Source of the DNA: Xanthomonas sp. DAR 35659
GTDB lineage: Bacteria; Pseudomonadota; Gammaproteobacteria; Xanthomonadales; Xanthomonadaceae
Assembly: GCF_041242975.1 (NCBI RefSeq)
Contig: NZ_CP162488.1
Span: 2,780,001-2,844,000 of the forward strand
Length of the DNA stretch: 64,000 nt
Reading direction: 5' to 3'
Shown one piece after another: positions 28,628-40,090 of the stretch. The number at the start of each line of letters is the position of its first letter. Position 1 is the first letter of the stretch. Below the pieces are notes generated by a model that was not told where the DNA came from, searched no databases, and was given only the letters and a program-made list of their open reading frames with translations. A program made the position numbers and the translations under genes.

Positions 28628-30985
28628 ATGAAGATCATGCACATGCTGGCGATCCTGGTGCTGGTGGCGGTGCTCGCGCTGCTCGCGCTGGGCGGCGTCG
28701 GCTACAGCGCACAGCACGGGTTGCTGGGCGCGGTCGCCGCGCAGGTCACCTCCTCCGACGCGCTGCGCAACCACATGCAGGCGGACATGATGCACGACGC
28801 CCTGCGCGGCGACGTGACCACAGCGCTGCTGGCCGCCTCGCGCCAGGACGACGCCGGGATCAAGGCGGCGCACGCTTCGCTCGACGAACATGCCGAGGAA
28901 TTCCGCCAGGCGCTGGCAGACAACCGCAAGCTGCCGCTGGACCCGGCGTTGCGCGCCGAGCTGGAGGCGGTCGCGCCCGCGCTGCAGGCCTACATCGCCG
29001 CCGCGAACCAGGTCATCCACGTGGTGGAGACGCATGCCGACAGCAGCGCGGCCTATGCCGACTTCACCGAAAAATTCTCGCAGTTGGAAACGCGCATGGG
29101 CGCGATCAGCGAGCGCATCCTGGCGCTGAATCAGGCCAGCCGCAGCGCCGCCGAACAGCACAGCCGCCGCGCCACCTGGCAGCAGGCCAGCGCCGTGGCG
29201 CTGGCGGTGCTGGGCCTGGCCCTGGCCGCCGGCTGGATCCTGCGCTCGGTGTCGCGCCTGCTCGGCGGCGAGCCGCGGGTGGCGATGGATGCGGCCCGGC
29301 ACATCGCCGAGGGCCGGCTGGACCAGCCGATCCCGGTGGCGGCCAAGCACGGCAACAGCCTGATGGCGGCGCTGGCGCGGATGCAGCGCGAACTGCGCGA
29401 GCGGATCGAGCGCGAGCGGCGCGTGGCCGCCGAGAACCTGCGCATCCGCACCGCGCTGGACAACGCCTCGACCGGCATGTACATCGCCGATCCCGACCTG
29501 ACCATCGTCTACGCCAACGGCGCGCTGCAGACCCTGCTGCGCAGCTATGGCGAGGACATCCGCGCCTGCGCGCCGGCCTTCGACCGCTCGCTCGATGTGG
29601 TCGGCCAGTCGGTCTCGCTGCTGGAAGTGGGCAATGCGCAGGACGCGGAGATCTACCAGCGACTGGATCGCCAGGGCGCGGCGCAGCGCGAAGTGCGCTA
29701 TCGCAGCGCCTGCATCGCCCAGGAGATCTCCGCGATCCGCAACGAGGCCGGCGAGCATCTGGGCTTCGTGTGCGAGTGGCGCGACCGCACCGCCGAGGCC
29801 AAGGTCGAAGTGGAAGTGGCCGAGGTCGTGCGCAGCGCCGCCGCCGGCGACCTGTCCAAGCGCATCGACGGCGACGGCAAGCAGGGCTTCTTCCTGCTAC
29901 TGGCGCAGCAGCTCAACAGCCTGCTCGACGCCAACGCGGTCAGCATCGACGAGGTCTCGCGCCTGCTCAGCGCGCTGGCCGACGGCGACCTCGGCGCGCG
30001 CATGCATGGCGAGTTCCATGGCGTGTTCGCCACCATGCGCGACGACGCCAACGCCACCGCGGAACGCCTGGCCGGCATCGTCGCGCGCATCCAGCAGGCC
30101 ACCGGCAACATCCACACCGCCGCCAGCGAGATCGCCGCCGGCAACGACGACCTCTCGCGTCGCACCGAGCAGCAGGCCGCCAGCCTGGAAGAGACCGCCG
30201 CCTCGATGGAGGAGCTGACCTCCACGGTCAAGCAGAATGCCGAGCATGCGCGCCAGGCCAACCAGCTCGCGGCGGGAGCGGCCGCGGTCGCCTCGCAGGG
30301 CGGCGAGGTGGTCGCGCAGGTGGTGAGCACCATGAGCGGCATCGAGACTTCCTCGAAGAAGATCGCCGACATCATCTCGGTGATCGACGGCATCGCCTTC
30401 CAGACCAACATCCTGGCGCTCAATGCCGCGGTGGAAGCGGCGCGCGCCGGCGAGCAGGGTCGCGGCTTCGCCGTGGTCGCCTCGGAGGTGCGCACCCTCG
30501 CCCAGCGCTCGGCCAATGCCGCCAAGGAGATCAAGGGCTTGATCGACGACTCGGTCGGCCGCGTCGCCGACGGTTCGCTGCTCGTCAACCGCGCCGGCCA
30601 GACCATGCAGGAGATCGTGGCCTCGGTGCAGCGCGTGACCGACATCATGGGCGAGATCTCCGCCGCGTCGCAGGAACAGTCGGCCGGCATCGAGCAGGTC
30701 AACCGCACCGTGACCCAGATGGACGAGGCCACCCAGCAGAACGCCGCCCTGGTCGAGGAGGCCACCGCGGCGGCACGCGCGATGGAAGAGCAGTCGGTGC
30801 AGTTGAGCGACGCGGTCGCGGTGTTCCGGCTGGTGCAGGACGCGCCACGCGCGGCCGGCGCTTCCGCCCTCGCCGCGATCATGGCCCGCACTGCCTCGGC
30901 GCCAGGTTCGGCCGGGCACGCACGCGCGGAGCAGGATGCGCAAGCCCTCGCCGATACGATCGACGCGCAGTGGCAGCCTTCCTGA
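28628..30985 (+). CDS. MCP5, methyl-accepting chemotaxis protein with PAS domain
   Basis: 785 residues from the ATG at 28628, 13 nt after the barrel gene. TM1 ~5-26, helical periplasmic domain ~27-185, TM2 ~187-206, HAMP (GRLDQPI near 229). A PAS-like domain follows at ~270-395 ([34 protein letters not shown]), as in MCP8 and MCP9. Two more HAMP-like units (GDLSKRI ~407, GDLGARM ~453) and the signalling domain from ~502 complete it. The C-terminus QWQPS looks like a spoiled WxEF tether. Inputs could be both periplasmic and cytoplasmic. No heme or flavin residue can be assigned from sequence alone. Confidence 0.94.
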   Translation: MKIMHMLAILVLVAVLALLALGGVGYSAQHGLLGAVAAQVTSSDALRNHMQADMMHDALRGDVTTALLAASRQDDAGIKAAHASLDEHAEEFRQALADNRKLPLDPALRAELEAVAPALQAYIAAANQVIHVVETHADSSAAYADFTEKFSQLETRMGAISERILALNQASRSAAEQHSRRATWQQASAVALAVLGLALAAGWILRSVSRLLGGEPRVAMDAARHIAEGRLDQPIPVAAKHGNSLMAALARMQRELRERIERERRVAAENLRIRTALDNASTGMYIADPDLTIVYANGALQTLLRSYGEDIRACAPAFDRSLDVVGQSVSLLEVGNAQDAEIYQRLDRQGAAQREVRYRSACIAQEISAIRNEAGEHLGFVCEWRDRTAEAKVEVEVAEVVRSAAAGDLSKRIDGDGKQGFFLLLAQQLNSLLDANAVSIDEVSRLLSALADGDLGARMHGEFHGVFATMRDDANATAERLAGIVARIQQATGNIHTAASEIAAGNDDLSRRTEQQAASLEETAASMEELTSTVKQNAEHARQANQLAAGAAAVASQGGEVVAQVVSTMSGIETSSKKIADIISVIDGIAFQTNILALNAAVEAARAGEQGRGFAVVASEVRTLAQRSANAAKEIKGLIDDSVGRVADGSLLVNRAGQTMQEIVASVQRVTDIMGEISAASQEQSAGIEQVNRTVTQMDEATQQNAALVEEATAAARAMEEQSVQLSDAVAVFRLVQDAPRAAGASALAAIMARTASAPGSAGHARAEQDAQALADTIDAQWQPS

Positions 30986-31255
30986 GCCTGTAGGGAAATC
31001 AACCGTTCAGGGTCGGGAATCGACCTACGCCGAAGAGGCTATCGATCAGCGTGCAACCGCGCCGCTATTCAATCAAGGCGACGGTAGCGTCATGCACGGA
31101 TAGCACAGCGACACCGCGACAGGCCGGTTCCATGCCTGTGGGCGCGTCATTCATTGCCGCCCCGCCTAGCCGCTCCAGTCCGCCACGCCGCGTCCCACGC
31201 GAACGCGGCGAGGTGGAGCTTCTGCGCCAATGCTCGGTGATCGATGAGGCACGTC

Positions 31256-31330
31256 ATGACGCCCCCTTCCGCAACGCTACGACGTCGGACGCCGCCCCGC
31301 GGCGCGGTCGGCATTTTGTTGTACGCGATG
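31256..31330 (+). pseudogene. Possible relic of an MCP 5' end
   Basis: Starts ATGAC like MCP2 and continues CGCAACGCTACGACGTCGGA, close to the MCP2 and MCP1 codons for QRYNVG. The encoded PQRYDVGRR is in one frame and the following hydrophobic stretch (RGAVGILLYAMGA) in another, so at least one frameshift would be needed. The similarity fades after ~75 nt and no signalling-domain remnant follows. It could be chance in a GC-rich background. Confidence 0.35.
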
Positions 31331-31777
31331 GGAGCGCAAGCCATGCGGCTGCACGGCGGCGTCACCGTGCCCGACCTCGATGGCACTCCGACACCGCCCG
31401 CCCCGCCTCGCGCCATTGCCGTGCCGCCGATCGCGACGGCGGCGAGCGCCAGGCCGCGGATCGACACTGACAAGCGCGCCACGCGCAGCGCGCCCAGATG
31501 TCGCGGGCGAGCGCAGCGGCGCGGGCTGCAGGGAACTCCGACGCAATCGGTCGGCATACCGCTCGGTCGAGACATCACAGGACATGCGAGACAACGCCCG
31601 GCACGCGTTGCGAAGACGACGGCTGCCGCGCTGGCGAACAACCGCCTTTGCTGGCACGCCGCGCCATCGCCAAGCCGTTGCCCGGCGAATGCAAGGCATT
31701 GAATGAGAACAGTTATCGCTTCATGACCCGCGATACGGAATACAAGCCACAGTTGTGGAAAATTTTGGCTTCAACCC

Positions 31778-31804
31778 TCAAGACCGCGTGAAAGCCGCCG
31801 CTAA
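31778..31804 (+). promoter_or_regulatory. FliA promoter of MCP6
   Basis: TCAAGACC (31778-31785), 11-nt spacer, GCCGCTAA (31797-31804). Confidence 0.75.
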
Positions 31805-32013
31805 ACGTCTCAGTTTTGGAATTTGTCTAAAAAATACTACTCAAGTTTTTGTTCCTTGCTCGCGCTGCTGGCGCGGCCAAGACCAAGAACTTCGCTGTGC
31901 CATTACGCCTGCATCGTCACGAACCCTTGCAGACGGCTGTTTCCGCCTTGGCCAATGAAGCGGCCGACTCCGCTCCACCGTTCGATCGTCGTCCACCTGA
32001 CCGGTACAGCCCT

Positions 32014-34266
32014 ATGAAATCCAAGAATCTGACCATTTCCACCCAACTCGCGATCGGTTTCGGCGCCGTGGTGCTGGTGATGCTCGTCGTCGGCGCCATC
32101 AGCCTCAACAGCCAGTCCAGCTTGAACAGCGCGATGGAGATCAACGAACACACGTTCAAGGTGTTGGCGAGCGGCGAGGAGATGCAGGAGAACGCCCTGA
32201 ACATCGAGACCGGCACGCGCGGCTACCTGCTGTCCGGCGACAAGCAGCATCTGCAGCCCTTCGAGAAGGGCCAGGCCGCGTTCGAAAAGGGCTTTGCCGA
32301 CGCCAAGCAACTGACGGTGGACAATCCCAAGCAACAGACGCGCCTGGCGGAAGTGGACAAGGCGTACCAGCAACTGCTGGCCGTGGAAAAGGACACCATC
32401 GGCATCCGCGAGGGCGACAACGGCGCCGAGCAGGCGCTGGCCGTGTTTCGCGAGGGACGCGACCGCGTCGCGATGGGCAAGATCCGCCAGCTGCTCAGCG
32501 ACTTCAGCAACGAGGAGAGCGGCCTGTTGGCCAAGCGCGCCGCCGAGCTGGAGGCCGTGCGCGCGCGGGGCAAGTGGTCGGTGCTGCTGGGCAGCCTGAT
32601 CGCGGTCGTCGTGGCGATGGGCATGGGCCTGGTGATCCGGCGCCAGTTGGTCAAGCGCATGGGCCAGGCCATCACCGTCGCCGACGCGATCGCCGCGGGC
32701 AAGCTCGACAACGCCATCGACACCCAGTCGCGCGACGAGACCGGCCGCCTGCTGATCAGCATGAACAAGATGCAGACCCAGTTGCAGTCGGTGCTGGCCG
32801 CGCAGGCGGAAATGGCCAAGCGCCACGATGCCGGGCAGATCAGCTACCGCATGGACGCCAAGGCGTTCCCCGGCGACTACGGGCGCATGGTGCACGACAG
32901 CAACGAACTGGCCGGTTCGCACATCGCGGTCAAGCTGCGCCTGGCGCAGATCATGGGCCGCTACGCGATCGGCGACCTGTCCGAGGACATGGATCGACTG
33001 CCCGGCGAGAAGGCCGTGCTGAGCGAGACCATGGACACGGTCAAGCAGAACCTGACCGCGATGAACCAGGAGATCGGCCAACTGGCTTCCGCGGCAGCGG
33101 CCGGCAACTTTGCCGTGCGCGGCGATGCGCAGCGCTTCCAGTACGACTTCCGCGCCATGGTCGACAGCCTCAACCAGCTGATGGCCACCGCCGACGGCAA
33201 CCTGGAATCGCTGTCCACGCTGCTGAAGGCCATCGCGTCCGGCGACCTGACCGCGCGCATGCAGGGCGAGTTCCAGGGCGTGTTCGCCACCATGCGCGAC
33301 GACGCCAACGCCACCGCCGCGCAGTTGGCCGACATCGTCGGCCGCATCCAGGCCGCGGCGGTCAGCATCAATGCCGCGTCCAGCGAGATCGCCACCGGCA
33401 ACGACGACCTGTCGCGCCGCACCGAGCAGCAGGCCGCCAGCCTGGAGGAGACCGCCGCGTCCATGGAGGAACTGACCTCCACCGTGAAGCAGAACGCCGA
33501 ACACGCGCGCCAGGCCAACCAGCTTGCCGTTGGGGCCGCGTCGGTCGCCTCGCAGGGCGGCGAAGTGGCCGAACAGGTCGCCGTCACCATGAGCGGCATC
33601 GAGACCTCGTCGAAGAAGATCGCCGACATCATCAGCGTCATCGACGGCATCGCCTTCCAGACCAACATCCTGGCACTCAATGCCGCGGTGGAAGCGGCAC
33701 GCGCCGGCGAACAGGGCCGCGGCTTCGCCGTGGTCGCCAGCGAGGTGCGCACCCTCGCCCAGCGCTCGGCCAATGCCGCCAAGGAGATCAAGGGCCTGAT
33801 CGACGACTCGGTCACCCGCGTCGCCGAAGGCTCGGCCCTGGTGGACCAGGCCGGCCGCACCATGAAGGAGATCGTGGCCTCGGTGCAGCGCGTGACCGAC
33901 ATCATGGGCGAAATCTCCGCCGCCTCGCAGGAACAGTACGCCGGCATCGAGCAGGTCAACCAGACCGTGACGCAGATGGACGAGGCGACCCAGCAGAACG
34001 CCGCGCTGGTCGAGGAAGCCACCGCCGCGGCGCGCGCGATGGAAGACCAGGCACGTCAGCTCACCGACACCGTCGCCGTGTTCAAGATCGACGATGGCGC
34101 CGCGACGGCGAGCCGGCGCCAGCCGACCAGCGTCCCGGCTCCGATCGCCGCGGTGGTCAAGGCGCAGGCAGCGGCGCCGCGCACGGTGCGCGGCACCGCT
34201 CCCAAGCGCGTGGCCGGTGCCGCCGCTGCCGCGATCACCGCCGACACCAGCTGGCACGAGTTCTAA
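32014..34266 (+). CDS. MCP6, methyl-accepting chemotaxis protein, CHASE3-type sensor
   Basis: 750 residues from the ATG at 32014 ([16 protein letters not shown], paralogous to the MCP3 start). Codons further upstream stay open but lie in the leader. TM1 ~9-30, CHASE3-type periplasmic domain ~35-183 ([20 protein letters not shown]), TM2 ~187-208. Five HAMP-like units (GKLDNAI, GQISYRM, GDLSEDM, GNFAVRG, GDLTARM), then the signalling domain from ~461 with the [16 protein letters not shown] variant shared with MCP7 and MCP8. It ends SWHEF, a WxEF-type tether. A strong hairpin terminator follows. Confidence 0.95.
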   Translation: MKSKNLTISTQLAIGFGAVVLVMLVVGAISLNSQSSLNSAMEINEHTFKVLASGEEMQENALNIETGTRGYLLSGDKQHLQPFEKGQAAFEKGFADAKQLTVDNPKQQTRLAEVDKAYQQLLAVEKDTIGIREGDNGAEQALAVFREGRDRVAMGKIRQLLSDFSNEESGLLAKRAAELEAVRARGKWSVLLGSLIAVVVAMGMGLVIRRQLVKRMGQAITVADAIAAGKLDNAIDTQSRDETGRLLISMNKMQTQLQSVLAAQAEMAKRHDAGQISYRMDAKAFPGDYGRMVHDSNELAGSHIAVKLRLAQIMGRYAIGDLSEDMDRLPGEKAVLSETMDTVKQNLTAMNQEIGQLASAAAAGNFAVRGDAQRFQYDFRAMVDSLNQLMATADGNLESLSTLLKAIASGDLTARMQGEFQGVFATMRDDANATAAQLADIVGRIQAAAVSINAASSEIATGNDDLSRRTEQQAASLEETAASMEELTSTVKQNAEHARQANQLAVGAASVASQGGEVAEQVAVTMSGIETSSKKIADIISVIDGIAFQTNILALNAAVEAARAGEQGRGFAVVASEVRTLAQRSANAAKEIKGLIDDSVTRVAEGSALVDQAGRTMKEIVASVQRVTDIMGEISAASQEQYAGIEQVNQTVTQMDEATQQNAALVEEATAAARAMEDQARQLTDTVAVFKIDDGAATASRRQPTSVPAPIAAVVKAQAAAPRTVRGTAPKRVAGAAAAAITADTSWHEF

Positions 34267-34569
34267 GGCCGGTCAGCAATCGGCCGACGATCGCCATGCC
34301 GGTTCTCCGGCATGGCGATCGCGTTTGTGGCCGCCGCGGCGCTTGTCGGATCCAACCGCCGGATGCCGCCGCATCCACACCCGCTCCGAACCAGCGACCG
34401 CTTCCCGCTCCATCGCCACTCGGCCAATCCTCGCGAAGTGCCGGCTACATCCCCGCTCCACACGCAGATCGCGGCCAAGGACAGCCCGCCCCGCTCGACC
34501 GGCAGACGCCGCCCGGCCCTCGCCGCGCGCGGCCTGGCGGTCGTCCCGCCGACGTATCAGAGATTCTTC
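34267..34569. other. Non-coding gap MCP6-MCP7
   Basis: 303 nt with the MCP6 terminator hairpin; no FliA-type promoter with correct spacing was found before MCP7. The in-frame open stretch back to 34312 overlaps the hairpin and has no receptor similarity, so it is left out of MCP7. Confidence 0.55.
34288..34321 (+). terminator. Hairpin terminator after MCP6
   Basis: Perfect fifteen-pair stem CGATCGCCATGCCGG / CCGGCATGGCGATCG closed by TTCT; the U-tract is weak (CGTTTG). Confidence 0.75.
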
Positions 34570-37128
34570 ATGCCCCTGTCCCCCCAGGCCGCCGCCTCTC
34601 CCCGCCCTCACGGCCTGCATCGCATGGTCCGTGCCTGGCACGACCTGGCGATCGCCAAAAAACTGAGCGTCATCGGCCTGCTCGCCTTGGCCGGGCTGGT
34701 GACCCCGGTCCTGCTCTACAGCGACAAGCTCGACGAGAGCGTCGGCGTCAGCCGCAGCGAACTGCGCAGCTATGCGCCACTGCGCGACATGCTGTCGCTA
34801 CTGGGTGCGCTGCAGGCCGAACGCGTCGAAACCGGCGCCCATGCGCAGGCGGCGGCGGGTCGCGCGGATCGATCGCTGGCCGAGCTGGAACGCAGCGTGC
34901 CCACCCTGCCCGGCTTCGACCAGAGCGCAAAGGCGCTGGCGCGCCTGCGCGAGACGCTGGCCACCGGGCGTGGCGACAGCGAGGTGGTCGCCGAGCGCGC
35001 CGCCGCCGCGCTGGATGCGATGCGCGACGACAGCCAACTGGTCTACACGCCCTATGTGGAAAGCTACCACCTGGTGGTGGCCAGCCTGATCTACGGCCCG
35101 GACACCAGCGAGGCGTTGACGCGCCTGGATGCCGCCGCCGACCCGTCGCAGGCCGGCGCGCAGGCGCCGGTCCTGCACGAGCAACTCGCGCAGATCGCCC
35201 GCCACCATGCACGGCTGCGGCAGGAACTGGAAAAAGCGCTGGGCCTGCTCGAGCGTCCGGATCCGGCGCTGGCCGCGGCCGTCGCGACCGAGGCGGGCCG
35301 GGCCGACCACGCCCTGGCGCAACTCTCCGGCGCGTTGGACAGCGGTGCGCCCGACGCGGACCAGCGCTGGAATCGCGCACTGGACGAATGGGGCCAGGCG
35401 CTGCAGACGCTGAGCGCCGCCTCGCTGCGCGCCCTGCAGGGACAGTCCGCCCGCCACCTGGCGGAAGCGCGCAGCGCGATGTGGTGGACGATCGCCGGGC
35501 TCAGCCTGCTGACGTTGCTGCTGGTGGTGCTGTGTGTGCGCACCCTGGCGGCGCTGACCCGCAACGTGCGTCGTGCCGCCAGCGTCGCCGCCCAGATCGC
35601 GCAAGGCCGTCTGGACACCGCGATCGCGGCGACCAGCCGCGACGAAAGCGGCCAATTGCTGGAGAACATGCAGCGGATGCAAGAGCAAGTGCAGCGCGTG
35701 CTGGCGGCGCAGGTCGAGATGGCGCAGCGCCACGACGCGGGCCAGATCAGCCACCGCATGGACGCCGACGCCTTCCCCGGCGATTACGGGCGCATGGTCC
35801 GGGACAGCAACGCGCTGGCCGCTTCGCACATCGCGCTGACCCAGCGCCTGGCGCAGATCATGGGCCGCTACGCGATCGGCGACCTGTCCGAGGACATGGA
35901 GCAATTGCCCGGCGAGAAGGCGGTGCTGACCGAGACCATGCGCACGGTCAAGCAGAACCTGACCGCGATGAACCAGGAGATCAACCACCTGTCCTCGGCG
36001 GCGGCGGCCGGCAACTTCGCCGTGCGCGGCGATGCGCAGCGCTTCCAGTACGACTTCCGCGTCATGGTCGACAGCCTCAACCAGCTGATGGCCACCGCCG
36101 ACGGCAACCTGGACGCCCTGTCCACGCTGCTCAAGGCCATCGCCGCCGGCGACCTGACCGCGCGCATGCACGGCCAGTTCCAGGGCGTGTTCGCCACCAT
36201 GCGCGACGACGCCAACGCCACCGCCGACCAGCTCGCCGATATCGTCGGCCGCATCCAGACCGCGGCGGTCAGCATCAATGCCGCGGCCAGCGAGATCGCC
36301 ACCGGCAACGACGACCTGTCGCGCCGCACCGAGCAGCAGGCCGCCAGCCTGGAAGAAACCGCCGCGTCCATGGAGGAACTGACCTCCACCGTGAAGCAGA
36401 ATGCCGAACACGCACGGCAGGCCAACCAGCTCGCCGTGGGCGCCGCTTCGGTCGCCTCGCAAGGCGGCGAAGTGGCCGAACAGGTCGCCGTCACCATGAG
36501 CGGGATCGAGGCGTCGTCGAAGAAGATCGCCGACATCATCAGCGTCATCGACGGCATCGCCTTCCAGACCAACATCCTGGCACTCAATGCCGCGGTGGAA
36601 GCGGCGCGCGCCGGCGAACAGGGCCGCGGCTTCGCCGTGGTCGCCTCGGAAGTGCGCACCCTCGCCCAGCGTTCGGCGGGCGCGGCCAAGGAGATCAAGG
36701 GCCTGATCGACGATTCGGTCGAGCGCGTCGCCGCAGGCTCGACCCTGGTCGGTCAGGCCGGCCAGACCATGCAGGAGATCGTGGCCTCGGTGCAGCGCGT
36801 GACCGACATCATGGGCGAGATCTCCGCTGCCTCGCAGGAACAGTCCGCCGGCATCGAACAGGTCAACCAGACCGTCACCCAGATGGACGAGGCCACCCAG
36901 CAGAACGCCGCGCTGGTCGAGGAAGCCACCGCCGCCGCGCGCGCGATGGAGGAACAGGCCGGCCAGTTGGCCGATGCGGTCGGGGCTTTCAAGCTGTCCA
37001 CCACCGCGTCCACGGCCAAGGCCCATCCTGGCGTATCGCCGAGTCCATCCAGCAAAGCTCCAGCACTAGATACAAGGCACGCCACGCGAGCGGCCAGCCC
37101 CCTGGGCCTCCAAGCACACGGGGCCTGA
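34570..37128 (+). CDS. MCP7, methyl-accepting chemotaxis protein, long helical sensor
   Basis: 852 residues from the ATG at 34570 ([10 protein letters not shown]). TM1 ~32-50. The ~250-residue periplasmic domain is all-helical ([31 protein letters not shown]) and resembles NIT- or HBM-type sensors; which one I cannot decide. TM2 ~303-325, five HAMP-like units, signalling domain from ~577. The protein is a mosaic: HAMP stretch like MCP4, a later segment identical in DNA to MCP2 (36692-36760), and the [13 protein letters not shown] tract of MCP6/8. It ends without WxEF. No clear own promoter. Confidence 0.93.
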   Translation: MPLSPQAAASPRPHGLHRMVRAWHDLAIAKKLSVIGLLALAGLVTPVLLYSDKLDESVGVSRSELRSYAPLRDMLSLLGALQAERVETGAHAQAAAGRADRSLAELERSVPTLPGFDQSAKALARLRETLATGRGDSEVVAERAAAALDAMRDDSQLVYTPYVESYHLVVASLIYGPDTSEALTRLDAAADPSQAGAQAPVLHEQLAQIARHHARLRQELEKALGLLERPDPALAAAVATEAGRADHALAQLSGALDSGAPDADQRWNRALDEWGQALQTLSAASLRALQGQSARHLAEARSAMWWTIAGLSLLTLLLVVLCVRTLAALTRNVRRAASVAAQIAQGRLDTAIAATSRDESGQLLENMQRMQEQVQRVLAAQVEMAQRHDAGQISHRMDADAFPGDYGRMVRDSNALAASHIALTQRLAQIMGRYAIGDLSEDMEQLPGEKAVLTETMRTVKQNLTAMNQEINHLSSAAAAGNFAVRGDAQRFQYDFRVMVDSLNQLMATADGNLDALSTLLKAIAAGDLTARMHGQFQGVFATMRDDANATADQLADIVGRIQTAAVSINAAASEIATGNDDLSRRTEQQAASLEETAASMEELTSTVKQNAEHARQANQLAVGAASVASQGGEVAEQVAVTMSGIEASSKKIADIISVIDGIAFQTNILALNAAVEAARAGEQGRGFAVVASEVRTLAQRSAGAAKEIKGLIDDSVERVAAGSTLVGQAGQTMQEIVASVQRVTDIMGEISAASQEQSAGIEQVNQTVTQMDEATQQNAALVEEATAAARAMEEQAGQLADAVGAFKLSTTASTAKAHPGVSPSPSSKAPALDTRHATRAASPLGLQAHGA

Positions 37129-37243
37129 TCCCCCAGCCCGCATCCCGTGGGCCGCCGGGCCGGCACGCCCGGCACACCCCCTGCCCCGTCCTGCGAGGCA
37201 GGGCCCGCGCATCGCGAGGCGTCACAAAACGGAAAGCGCCTGG

Positions 37244-37270
37244 TCAATTTTTCGTGAAAACCGCCGATAG
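37244..37270 (+). promoter_or_regulatory. FliA promoter of MCP8
   Basis: TCAATTTT (37244-37251), 11-nt spacer, GCCGATAG (37263-37270); start codon 54 nt on. Confidence 0.88.
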
Positions 37271-37323
37271 GGGTTCACGCGCCGCTCACATGCCTGCGCC
37301 GCCCCGTTTCCATAGGCGTCCCC

Positions 37324-40029
37324 ATGAACAAATTCAGCCACTTGTCGGTCGGTACCAAGCTGTCCGCCCTGCTCACCCTCGCGGTCAGCGCCGCGCTGGT
37401 GCTGCTGGCGACCCTGATCTACCGGCAATCCGCGGCCAGCCATGAGCATCAGGTCATGCAGGAGATGGCATCGGCCACCACGCTGATGAACCAGTCGGTA
37501 AGGATGTACGACCGGGTGCTGAGCGAGGAAACCGATCGGCTGGGGCAGATGTTCGCCGGCATGCTGCCCACCGGCGAACCGCAGCTGGACCCGGCCAACA
37601 CCGTGCAGATCGGCGAGGTGCAGACGCCGACGTTGCGTCTCGGCGCGCATGTGCTGAATCTGGATTTCGCCTCGGTGGACAAGTTCGCCGCGGCCAGCGG
37701 CGGCGTGGCGACCGTGTTCGCGCGCAAGGGCAACGACCTGGTCCGCATCGCGACCTCGCTGCACGACCAATCCGGCGCGCGCGTGGTCGGCACCGTGCTG
37801 GACCATGCGCACCCGGCCTATGCGCTGCTGCTGCAGGACAAGGCCTATACCGGGCCGGCGCATCTGTTCGGCAACGACTACATGACCCACTACCAGCCGC
37901 TGCGCAACGCGCAGGGCGAACTGGTCGGCGCGCTGTTCGTCGGCCGCAACTACACCCAGGGCCTGGTCGCGCTGCAGGAGCGCCTGCGCAGCACCCGGAT
38001 CGGCGACAGCGGCCACTTCATCGCGGTCGACATGCACCCGGCGCGGCGCGGGCGCCTGCTCGCGCACCCAGAGTCCAAGGCCGCGATGGTCGATGCGCTG
38101 GTGCTGGACGCGGACAAGCCCGTGCTGCAGGCGCTGCTGGACGGCAAGCAGACCAGCGCCACGCTGCGCCTGCGGCGCGGTGCCGGCGCCGACGCGCCGA
38201 CCGAACCGTTCCTGGTCACCGCGCAGGCCTACGCGCCGTGGCAGTGGGTCCTGCTCGGCGTGCAGCCGCGCAGCGCCATCGAAGCGCCGCTGCACGCGTT
38301 GATGCGCAGCGTGCTGGGATTCTCCGCGCTGATGCTGGTCGGCTGCGCGGTGCTGGTGTTCGTGCTGGCACGGCGGATGGTGTCGCGCCCGCTGGCGGCG
38401 GTCGAGCAGGTGGTCGGCGACATCGCCGCCGGGCGGCTGGACAGCCACATCGAGGTCGGCGCCGGCCAGGACGACGTGAACCGGCTGCTGCACGGCATGC
38501 GCCGCATGCGCGACGATCTGCGCGAACGGCTGCGCACCGAGCGCGTGGTAGCCGCGGAGAACCTGCGCGTGCGCACCGCGCTGGACGACGTCAGCACCAA
38601 CGTGATGATCGCCGACGCCGACCGCCGCATCGTCTACGTCAACCGCCCGCTGCTGCAGATGCTCGGCGACGTGCAGGACGACCTGCGCCGCGACCTGCCG
38701 CAGTTCGACGTGCAGACCCTAATCGGCAACACCATCGACGTGTTCCACCGCCATCCCGAGCACCAGGCGCGCCTGCTGGCCGAACTGAAGACCACCTACC
38801 GCGCGCAGATCCGCGTCGGCGGCCACACCATGCGCCTGATCGTGAACCCGGTGATCGACGGCGACGGCAACCGCCTGGGCTTCGTCGTCGAATGGGCCGA
38901 CCGCACCGACGAGGTGGCGGTGGAAGAGGAAATCGCCGGGATCGTGCGCAGCGCCGCCGCCGGCGAGCTCGGCGGCCGCGTGCGCCTGGACAACAAGCAG
39001 GGCTTCCTGTTGCTGCTGGCCGAGCAGATCAATGCCTTGCTGGAGGCCAGCGGCTCCGGCCTGGCGCATATCCAGCACATGCTGCAGGCGCTGTCCGAGG
39101 GCGATCTGTCCACCCGCATCGATGCGGACCTGCAAGGCGTCTACGGGCGCATGAAGGACCACGCCAACACCACCGCCGAACAACTGGCGGCGATCGTGCG
39201 CCAGATCCAGGGCGCCTCCGACGCGATCAACACCGCCGCCGGCGAGATCGCCGCCGGCAACGACGACCTGTCGCGGCGCACCGAGCAACAGGCCGCCAGC
39301 CTGGAAGAGACCGCCGCGTCCATGGAGGAACTGACCTCCACCGTGAAGCAGAATGCCGAACACGCGCGCCAGGCCAACCAGCTCGCCGTGGGCGCCGCGT
39401 CGGTCGCCTCGCAGGGTGGCGAGGTCGCCGAACAGGTCGCCGTCACCATGAGCGGCATCGAGGCGTCGTCGAAGAAGATCGCCGACATCATCAGCGTCAT
39501 CGACGGCATCGCCTTCCAGACCAACATCCTGGCGCTCAATGCCGCGGTGGAAGCGGCGCGCGCCGGCGAGCAGGGCCGTGGCTTCGCCGTGGTCGCCAGC
39601 GAGGTACGTACCCTCGCCCAGCGCTCGGCCAATGCCGCCAAGGAGATCAAGGGCCTGATCGACGATTCGGTCAGCCGTGTCGCCGAAGGTTCGGCGCTGG
39701 TGGACCAGGCCGGCCGCACCATGCAGGACATCGTCGCCTCGGTGCAGCGCGTCACCGACATCATGGGCGAAATTTCCGCCGCTTCGCAGGAACAGTCGGC
39801 CGGCATCGAACAGGTCAACCAGACCGTGACGCAGATGGACGAGGCCACCCAGCAGAACGCCGCGCTGGTCGAGGAAGCCACCGCCAGCGCCCGCACGATG
39901 GAAAGCCAGGCCGGCGAACTGGCCCGCGCGGTCGCCTCGTTCACCCTGGAGCCGCGCGGGCACGGCGCCGCGGGCCACAATGTCGCCACGTTGCATCCAG
40001 GCTACAAAAAAGCCGGCCACGGCCGATAG
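37324..40029 (+). CDS. MCP8, methyl-accepting chemotaxis protein, Cache3-Cache2 sensor plus PAS
   Basis: Longest receptor here, 901 residues. TM1 ~9-32. The periplasmic domain (~33-325) has the Cache_3-Cache_2 look ([68 protein letters not shown]). TM2 ~327-350, HAMP, PAS-like ~415-545 ([20 protein letters not shown]), two further HAMP-like units (GELGGRV, GDLSTRI), signalling domain from ~643. It ends KKAGHGR with no tether. Its stop codon lies inside the -10 of the ycgR promoter. Confidence 0.94.
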   Translation: MNKFSHLSVGTKLSALLTLAVSAALVLLATLIYRQSAASHEHQVMQEMASATTLMNQSVRMYDRVLSEETDRLGQMFAGMLPTGEPQLDPANTVQIGEVQTPTLRLGAHVLNLDFASVDKFAAASGGVATVFARKGNDLVRIATSLHDQSGARVVGTVLDHAHPAYALLLQDKAYTGPAHLFGNDYMTHYQPLRNAQGELVGALFVGRNYTQGLVALQERLRSTRIGDSGHFIAVDMHPARRGRLLAHPESKAAMVDALVLDADKPVLQALLDGKQTSATLRLRRGAGADAPTEPFLVTAQAYAPWQWVLLGVQPRSAIEAPLHALMRSVLGFSALMLVGCAVLVFVLARRMVSRPLAAVEQVVGDIAAGRLDSHIEVGAGQDDVNRLLHGMRRMRDDLRERLRTERVVAAENLRVRTALDDVSTNVMIADADRRIVYVNRPLLQMLGDVQDDLRRDLPQFDVQTLIGNTIDVFHRHPEHQARLLAELKTTYRAQIRVGGHTMRLIVNPVIDGDGNRLGFVVEWADRTDEVAVEEEIAGIVRSAAAGELGGRVRLDNKQGFLLLLAEQINALLEASGSGLAHIQHMLQALSEGDLSTRIDADLQGVYGRMKDHANTTAEQLAAIVRQIQGASDAINTAAGEIAAGNDDLSRRTEQQAASLEETAASMEELTSTVKQNAEHARQANQLAVGAASVASQGGEVAEQVAVTMSGIEASSKKIADIISVIDGIAFQTNILALNAAVEAARAGEQGRGFAVVASEVRTLAQRSANAAKEIKGLIDDSVSRVAEGSALVDQAGRTMQDIVASVQRVTDIMGEISAASQEQSAGIEQVNQTVTQMDEATQQNAALVEEATASARTMESQAGELARAVASFTLEPRGHGAAGHNVATLHPGYKKAGHGR
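40003..40029 (+). promoter_or_regulatory. FliA promoter of ycgR, inside the MCP8 3' end
   Basis: TACAAAAA (40003-40010), 11-nt spacer, GCCGATAG (40022-40029). The last three bases are the MCP8 stop codon. The -35 is weaker than the others. Confidence 0.6.
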
Positions 40030-40090
40030 GATCGTGGGACGGGGCGAACTGCGCCGCCCCGTCCCATTCCACCTCACCTTGTTGCCCACT

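Larger units (their letters stand above)
30986..32013. other. Long non-coding gap MCP5-MCP6
   Basis: 1028 nt, the longest gap in the receptor array. Open frames exist but have Arg/Ala-rich, unrelated composition. It contains a candidate MCP relic (31256-31330), an A+T-richer stretch from ~31700, the FliA promoter of MCP6 (31778-31804) and a ~210-nt leader. I support no gene here. Confidence 0.6.

Noticed and set aside
31885..31910. Resemblance of the MCP6 leader (AAGACCAAGAACTT) to the MCP3 start codons KTKN
   Set aside because: Only about 15 nt match and the following codons diverge; probably chance.
34421..34448. Candidate FliA promoter before MCP7 (CGGCCAAT then GCCGGCTA)
   Set aside because: The -35 does not fit either class seen here and the -10 has an inserted G; weaker than all accepted sites.
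34312..34569. In-frame extension upstream of MCP7
   Set aside because: It overlaps the MCP6 terminator hairpin, lacks receptor similarity and has no ribosome site.
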